Shown: positions 60,221-64,000 of the stretch, piece after piece | How the letters are laid out: each line of letters starts with the position of its first letter | Position numbering within the stretch: the first letter of the stretch is position 1 | DNA from: JASGCK01 sp031538565 | GTDB lineage: Bacteria; Pseudomonadota; Gammaproteobacteria; Burkholderiales; Burkholderiaceae_C | Direction of reading: 5' to 3' | Length of the DNA stretch: 64,000 bases | Assembly: GCA_031538565.1 (NCBI GenBank) | Contig: JAVKLS010000061.1 | Location: 20,732-84,731, forward strand | Position numbers and translations under genes: made by a program | Notes under the pieces: generated by a model | What the model was told of the DNA's origin: nothing | The model's database searches: none | The model's input: the letters and a program-made list of their open reading frames with translations, nothing else

Positions 60221-62329
60221 ATGTTTAAAAAAATCCTTATAGCCAATCGCGGCGAAATTGCTTGCCGCGTGATCATGACCGCCCGAAAAATGGGCATCAA
60301 AACCGTTGCGGTTTACTCCGAGGCGGATGCCAATGCTCGGCTCGTGTCTTTGGCGGACGAAGCGGTCTGCATTGGCGCTGCGCCCTCGCGTGAGTCTTAT
60401 TTGGTGGCGGACAAAATCATTGCGGCTTGCAAGCAGACGGGTGCACAGGCTGTGCATCCTGGCTACGGATTTTTGTCGGAAAACGCAGGGTTTGCCAAGC
60501 GCGTGGAGGAGGAGGGGATCATCTTTATTGGCCCCAAGCACCACTCGATTGCGGCAATGGGCGACAAGATTGAATCGAAAAAATTGGCAGGTAAGGCGGG
60601 CGTCAATTGCATCCCTGGTGTGAATGACGCCATCGATACCGCCGAGCAAGCCGTGGGCATTGCCAAAGGCATTGGCTACCCTGTGATGATTAAAGCCTCG
60701 GCGGGTGGCGGCGGTAAAGGGCTGCGCGTGGCGTTCAATGACAAGGAGGCGTTAGAAGGTTTTACCTCTTGCAAAAACGAAGCGCGCAATAGCTTTGGCG
60801 ATGACCGTGTGTTTATTGAAAAATTTGTCGAAGAGCCGCGTCACATCGAAATCCAGTTACTGGGCGACAGCTTTGGCAACGTGATTTATTTGAACGAGCG
60901 CGAGTGCTCCATCCAGCGTCGTCATCAAAAAGTCATTGAAGAAGCGCCCTCGCCATTTATTAGCGAGACCACGCGCAAAGCGATGGGCGAGCAAGCGGTT
61001 GCGCTTGCCAAAGCCGTGAACTACCAAAGCGCGGGAACGGTGGAGTTTGTGGTTGGCAAAGACCAGTCGTTTTATTTTTTAGAAATGAATACGCGCTTGC
61101 AAGTTGAGCATCCTGTGACCGAATGCATCACAGGGCTGGATTTGGTGGAGCTGATGATTCGCGTGGCGGCGGGCGAAAAATTACCGCTGACGCAGTCTGA
61201 GGTTCGGCGCGATGGCTGGGCAATGGAGTGCCGAATCAATGCCGAAGACCCGTTCCGTAACTTCTTGCCGTCCACGGGGCGCCTTGTGCGTTTTGTTCCG
61301 CCTGCGCAGACGATGTTTGCAGCGTCGCAAACCACCGTTCACCCTAAGCTTGTCGAAGGGCGAATTGAGACTTCGACAGGCTCTGTCCGAACGGATCTTT
61401 TTGGTGTGCGTGTGGATACGGGCGTGATGGATGGCGGTGAAATTCCTATGTTCTACGACTCCATGATTGCCAAGCTCATCGTGCACGGCAAAGACCGCGC
61501 GGAGGCGATTAGCAAAATGCGCGAAGCACTCAACAGCTTTGTGATTCGCGGCGTGAGCTCCAACATTCCGTTTCAGGCGGCGCTGCTGGCGCATCCTAAA
61601 TTTTCCAAGGGCGATTTCAACACGGGATTTATTGCCGAGCACTACGGCAAAGGTTTTGCGGCGGAAGATGTGCCGCACGACGACGCGAATTTTCTTGTTG
61701 CGCTAGCGGCATTTGTGCGCCGAAAATCACGCACTCGAACCACGGGTCTGAGCGGGCAATTGGCGGGTTACAACGTGAGCATTGGACAAGATTACGCCGT
61801 GGTTTCGCTGGATAAGGCGGGCAAGCATCAATACAAGCAAGTCCACGTGGACGATTCGCTGGGTCAAATCTGGGCGGCAACGGTTCGTGTGGATGACAAG
61901 CCTTATGCCATCGTGAGCCATTCGCGCTTAAACGATATCGTGATTGTGGGCACAGTCAACGGCAAAGCTTTTGCAGCGCAGGTTGAACGCGGCACGGCAA
62001 AAAATCCGCTGGCGCTGCGCGTGCAGCACAACGGCACACAAGTGGAGTGTTTGGTGATGTCGCCGCGTATGGCCCAGCTGCATCAGATGATGCCGCACAA
62101 AGCCCCGCCAGACATGAGCCGCTACGTGCTCTCGCCCATGCCAGGGCTGCTGGTGGATGTGGCGGTGACGGTTGGGCAAAAAGTGCAAGCAGGCGAGCGC
62201 GTCGCTGTCATCGAAGCCATGAAAATGGAAAACGTACTCTTTGCTACGGCAGATGGTGTGGTGGGCAAAGTGCTGGCAAGCAAGGGCGAATCGCTGTCAG
62301 TCGATCAAGCGATCGTGGAGTTTTTGTGA
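60221..62329 (+). CDS. pccA: Propionyl-CoA carboxylase alpha subunit (biotin carboxylase/biotin carrier)
   Basis: Biotin carboxylase domain (residues 1-450: IANRGEIACRVI, ATP-grasp KASAGGGGKGLR, RDCSIQRR-like RECSIQRRHQK, FLEMNTRLQVEHPVTE), a linking BT domain, and a C-terminal biotinyl domain with biotin on Lys668 (EAMKMENV). 702 residues. An extra stretch at about residues 370-392 (VHPKLVEG, TSTGSVRT) is encoded by two inserted palindromic repeats and is absent from typical homologues as I remember them. The protein nevertheless looks complete. pncA overlaps its stop as GTGA. Confidence 0.96.
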   Translation: MFKKILIANRGEIACRVIMTARKMGIKTVAVYSEADANARLVSLADEAVCIGAAPSRESYLVADKIIAACKQTGAQAVHPGYGFLSENAGFAKRVEEEGIIFIGPKHHSIAAMGDKIESKKLAGKAGVNCIPGVNDAIDTAEQAVGIAKGIGYPVMIKASAGGGGKGLRVAFNDKEALEGFTSCKNEARNSFGDDRVFIEKFVEEPRHIEIQLLGDSFGNVIYLNERECSIQRRHQKVIEEAPSPFISETTRKAMGEQAVALAKAVNYQSAGTVEFVVGKDQSFYFLEMNTRLQVEHPVTECITGLDLVELMIRVAAGEKLPLTQSEVRRDGWAMECRINAEDPFRNFLPSTGRLVRFVPPAQTMFAASQTTVHPKLVEGRIETSTGSVRTDLFGVRVDTGVMDGGEIPMFYDSMIAKLIVHGKDRAEAISKMREALNSFVIRGVSSNIPFQAALLAHPKFSKGDFNTGFIAEHYGKGFAAEDVPHDDANFLVALAAFVRRKSRTRTTGLSGQLAGYNVSIGQDYAVVSLDKAGKHQYKQVHVDDSLGQIWAATVRVDDKPYAIVSHSRLNDIVIVGTVNGKAFAAQVERGTAKNPLALRVQHNGTQVECLVMSPRMAQLHQMMPHKAPPDMSRYVLSPMPGLLVDVAVTVGQKVQAGERVAVIEAMKMENVLFATADGVVGKVLASKGESLSVDQAIVEFL
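61335..61394. repeat. Two palindromic repeat copies inserted in frame in pccA
   Basis: An inverted unit at 61335-61360 (two differences from the 55344 copy) and a related forward unit at 61370-61394 (ACTTCGACAGGCTC variant) face each other across 9 bases. They add about 20 codons between VRFVPPAQTM and FGVRVDTGV of the biotin carboxylase C-terminal region. Confidence 0.9.
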
Positions 62330-62967
62330 GCGAAAAATACAGCGCGCACACCGCCCTGGTAGTCATTGATGTGCAAAACGATTTTTTGCCTGGCGGCGCC
62401 TTGGCTGTGCCGCGTGGTGACGAAGTTGTGCCCATCATCAACCGCGCAGCGCGTGCGTTTGAGCGCGTGGTTCGCACGCAAGACTGGCATCCCGCGCACC
62501 ACATCTCGTTTGCCAGTACCCACGGCGCTGCACCTTTTAGTAGTAAGCAACTGCCCTACGGCGATCAAACGCTGTGGCCTACGCACTGCGTGCAGCAAAC
62601 CGAAGGTGCGGCGCTAGCGCCTAAGCTGCACATCCCGCACGCGCAGTTGGTGATTCGCAAAGGTTGGCATCAAAGCGTTGATAGTTATTCGGCTTTTACC
62701 GAGGCCGACCGCACCACCACCACGGGACTTGCGGCGTACTTGCGCGCGCACGGCGTGCAACAAGTGGTGCTGGTGGGTTTGGCGCTGGACTACTGCGTGG
62801 CGGACTCCGCCATCGATGCCCGCGCCGCAGGATTTGATTGTGTGGTGTTAGAAGACGCTTGCCGTGCCATCGACCTCAATGGATCGCTGGAAAAGGCTTG
62901 GCAAAAAATGCTTCACGCGGGTGTGGTTCGTAGTGCAACCGATGAGTGGATAAAAAACTCAGCATAA
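62326..62967 (+). CDS. pncA: Nicotinamidase
   Basis: Hydrolyses nicotinamide to nicotinate for NAD salvage. Catalytic triad Asp15 (VIDVQNDF), Lys112 (RKGWHQS) and Cys157 (GLALDYCVADSAIDA), with metal ligands Asp53, His55 and His59 (QDWHPAHH). The GTG start at 62326 overlaps the pccA stop by four bases; the family sequence starts immediately after it. 213 residues. No other NAD genes are near; the link to propionate genes may be only operon packing. Confidence 0.93.
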   Translation: MSEKYSAHTALVVIDVQNDFLPGGALAVPRGDEVVPIINRAARAFERVVRTQDWHPAHHISFASTHGAAPFSSKQLPYGDQTLWPTHCVQQTEGAALAPKLHIPHAQLVIRKGWHQSVDSYSAFTEADRTTTTGLAAYLRAHGVQQVVLVGLALDYCVADSAIDARAAGFDCVVLEDACRAIDLNGSLEKAWQKMLHAGVVRSATDEWIKNSA

Positions 62968-62985
62968 AAACCTAGCAAGAAAGAA

Positions 62986-63453
62986 ATGAATATGACACGC
63001 CCCTTCAAAGTTTTAGGCATTCAGCAAATCGCCATTGGCGGCACTAGTAAATCTAAATTACGCGAGTTGTGGGTCGATATGCTGGGCTTGGAGGTCACGG
63101 GCAGCTTTCAAAGCGAACGTGAAAACGTGGATGAAGATATTTGCGCGATAGGCTCTGGGGCGTACAAGGTCGAGGTCGATTTGATGCAACCGATTGATCC
63201 AAACGGGAAGCCCGCCGTGCACACCACGCCGCTCAATCATGTGGGCTTGTGGATTGATGATTTACCCAAAGCGGTGGCGTGGCTGTCTGCCAAAGGGGTG
63301 CGCTTTGCGCCAGGCGGTATCCGCAAAGGCGCGGCGGGTTATGACATCACTTTTTTGCATCCCAAGTCGAGTGATGAATTCCCCATCGGCGGTGAAGGCG
63401 TTTTGATTGAACTGGTGCAAGCGCCGCCTGAAGTGGTGGCTGCTTTGCGCTAA
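62986..63453 (+). CDS. VOC/glyoxalase-fold protein, candidate methylmalonyl-CoA epimerase
   Basis: Two-module vicinal-oxygen-chelate protein of 155 residues. Candidate metal ligands: Gln in GIQQIAIGG (where epimerases have His), His in LNHVGLWIDDLPKA, and Glu in LIELVQAP. Propionyl-CoA carboxylase makes the (S)-isomer while the mutase uses (R), so the pathway needs an epimerase, and this is the only VOC gene in the operon region. The substituted first ligand makes the call uncertain; relatives are often listed as lactoylglutathione lyase. Confidence 0.75.
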   Translation: MNMTRPFKVLGIQQIAIGGTSKSKLRELWVDMLGLEVTGSFQSERENVDEDICAIGSGAYKVEVDLMQPIDPNGKPAVHTTPLNHVGLWIDDLPKAVAWLSAKGVRFAPGGIRKGAAGYDITFLHPKSSDEFPIGGEGVLIELVQAPPEVVAALR

Positions 63454-63824
63454 CCGCCGCCAATTAAAAACGCACCCACAACGTGCCTGCCTTCTGCGGC
63501 AAGAATGTTGTAGGTGCGGCAGGCGGCAGGTGTGTCCATGGTTTCCACGCCAATGCGCGCTGCCATGAGGGCTGCTAATAGCTTGGGATGAGGAAAGCGC
63601 AGTTTTGCGCCGCTGCCAAAAATAACGAGCTCGGGTTTGCTGGCGGCAAGCTGCTCAAAGTGATGGGCACTTAGCGCATCGAAATGGCTGGCGTTCCAGT
63701 CGAGGCGTTCGCCGCGCGAATCTAAAACCACGCTGCGCTCGACGCACTCGCTGCCAATGCGAATGCTGTTTGCATCGATGGCGGTAATTAAAGTTGCGTC
63801 GGTTTTTTCGGGTTGAAATTTCAT
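63450..63824 (-). CDS. Mth938-like (DUF498) domain protein
   Basis: Single-domain protein of 124 residues in the Mth938/NDUFAF3 family, whose mitochondrial member helps assemble complex I. ELVIFGSGAKLRFPHPKLLAALMAARIGVETMDT and TYNILAAEGRHVVGAFLI are the conserved blocks. It is convergent with the VOC gene, overlapping it by four bases. Function in bacteria is unassigned. Confidence 0.88.
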   Translation of the reverse strand: MKFQPEKTDATLITAIDANSIRIGSECVERSVVLDSRGERLDWNASHFDALSAHHFEQLAASKPELVIFGSGAKLRFPHPKLLAALMAARIGVETMDTPAACRTYNILAAEGRHVVGAFLIGGG

Positions 63825-63915
63825 GCCTCAAATCTTAAACGACGCGCCCAGCGCATTGAAATGTTGTAAGTAAATAGACTTGTCCGCTTTTAGATCTCAT
63901 GAATTGTCCGCATTT

Positions 63916-63974
63916 GCAAATATCTGCCAAAGGAGCGAAGGGCGAAGCCCGTAGCGGATTTGGCAGATATTTGC
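63916..63974. repeat. Long perfect inverted repeat (16-bp arms)
   Basis: GCAAATATCTGCCAAA (63916-63931) is repeated in reverse complement at 63959-63974 around a 27-base loop, which itself holds GGGC-GAA-GCCC (63940-63950). The flanks carry TTGTCCGC on the left and GCGGGACA on the right, roughly complementary, extending the symmetry. It lies outside any gene, beyond the Mth938-like start. No U-tract follows, so it is not a standard terminator; a MITE-like element or structured RNA is possible. Confidence 0.85.
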
Positions 63975-64000
63975 GGCCCAGATTGCGGGGCGGGACATAA

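Overview
The window reads as a compact chromosomal segment of a Burkholderiales bacterium, probably Comamonadaceae-like. Support comes from gene orders typical of that group (ispE-tRNA-Gln-prs-rplY-pth; odhA-odhB-lpdA-zapE; scpA-meaB-pccB-pccA), a CIRCE element on rpoH, PaaG/PaaI-type genes, and a 26-nt dispersed repeat (CCCTTCGACAAGCTC... and its complement) that I recall as common in this order. Coding density is very high. No gap without a gene exceeds 300 bases, and many neighbours overlap by 1-11 nt (ATGA, TGATG, TAATG or GTGA junctions). The assignment rests on reading alone; no database search was possible.

Layout. 1-7.7 kb (minus): partial NodI-type ABC ATPase, folE, rpoH (promoter overlapped by a perfect CIRCE operator), Mpo1-like protein, CDP-alcohol phosphatidyltransferase, ftsY, pth, rplY, prs, tRNA-Gln, ispE. 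7.7-13.6 kb: gpmA (plus), a partial histidine operon hisC-B-H-A with an Atm1-type ABC exporter (minus), tRNA-Phe. 13.6-25.7 kb: Wzz-like protein, RidA, ComEC, carbonic anhydrase, HMG-CoA lyase/hydrolase/DinB operon, UbiH-like hydroxylase, DsbC, M61 peptidase, PaaI, PaaG. 25.8-35.7 kb: enoyl-CoA hydratase, YbdL aminotransferase with a CysB-like regulator, rpsP-rimM (without trmD-rplS), ychF, ldcA, penicillin-acylase family enzyme, pdxH, Bax-inhibitor family protein. 35.7-37.6 kb is a decaying patch: a beheaded small gene, a flavin reductase, an LLM oxidoreductase remnant, a GntR regulator and a Gfo/Idh/MocA remnant. 37.6-42.6 kb: cytochrome b561/SHP/DHC/DUF5666 operon divergent from a two-component system whose sensor has a His-rich periplasmic loop. 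42.8-50.6 kb: 2-oxoglutarate dehydrogenase operon and zapE, interrupted between E2 and E3 by a zeta-like kinase, a 53-aa partner and a tautomerase-fold protein. 50.6-53.1 kb: PBP7-type peptidase, IclR regulator, aat. 53.1-63.8 kb: the propionyl-CoA to succinyl-CoA pathway (mutase, MeaB, PCC beta and alpha, probable epimerase) plus nicotinamidase and an Mth938-like protein.

Metabolically the window joins acyl-CoA degradation (HMG-CoA lyase, crotonases, PaaI, PCC/mutase) to the TCA cycle (OdhA/OdhB/Lpd). The most distinctive features are insertions into conserved operons. The propionate operon holds a restriction-nuclease-like gene translationally coupled to a GIY-YIG nuclease whose reading frame runs through a repeat array straight into meaB. 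It also holds a KilA-N gene flanked by a duplicated pccA start, and an in-frame palindromic-repeat insertion inside pccA itself. The odh operon carries the toxin-like kinase module. Two six-copy in-frame hexanucleotide repeats (wzz, comEC) and a ten-G tract between divergent acyl-CoA genes are candidate hypermutable sites.
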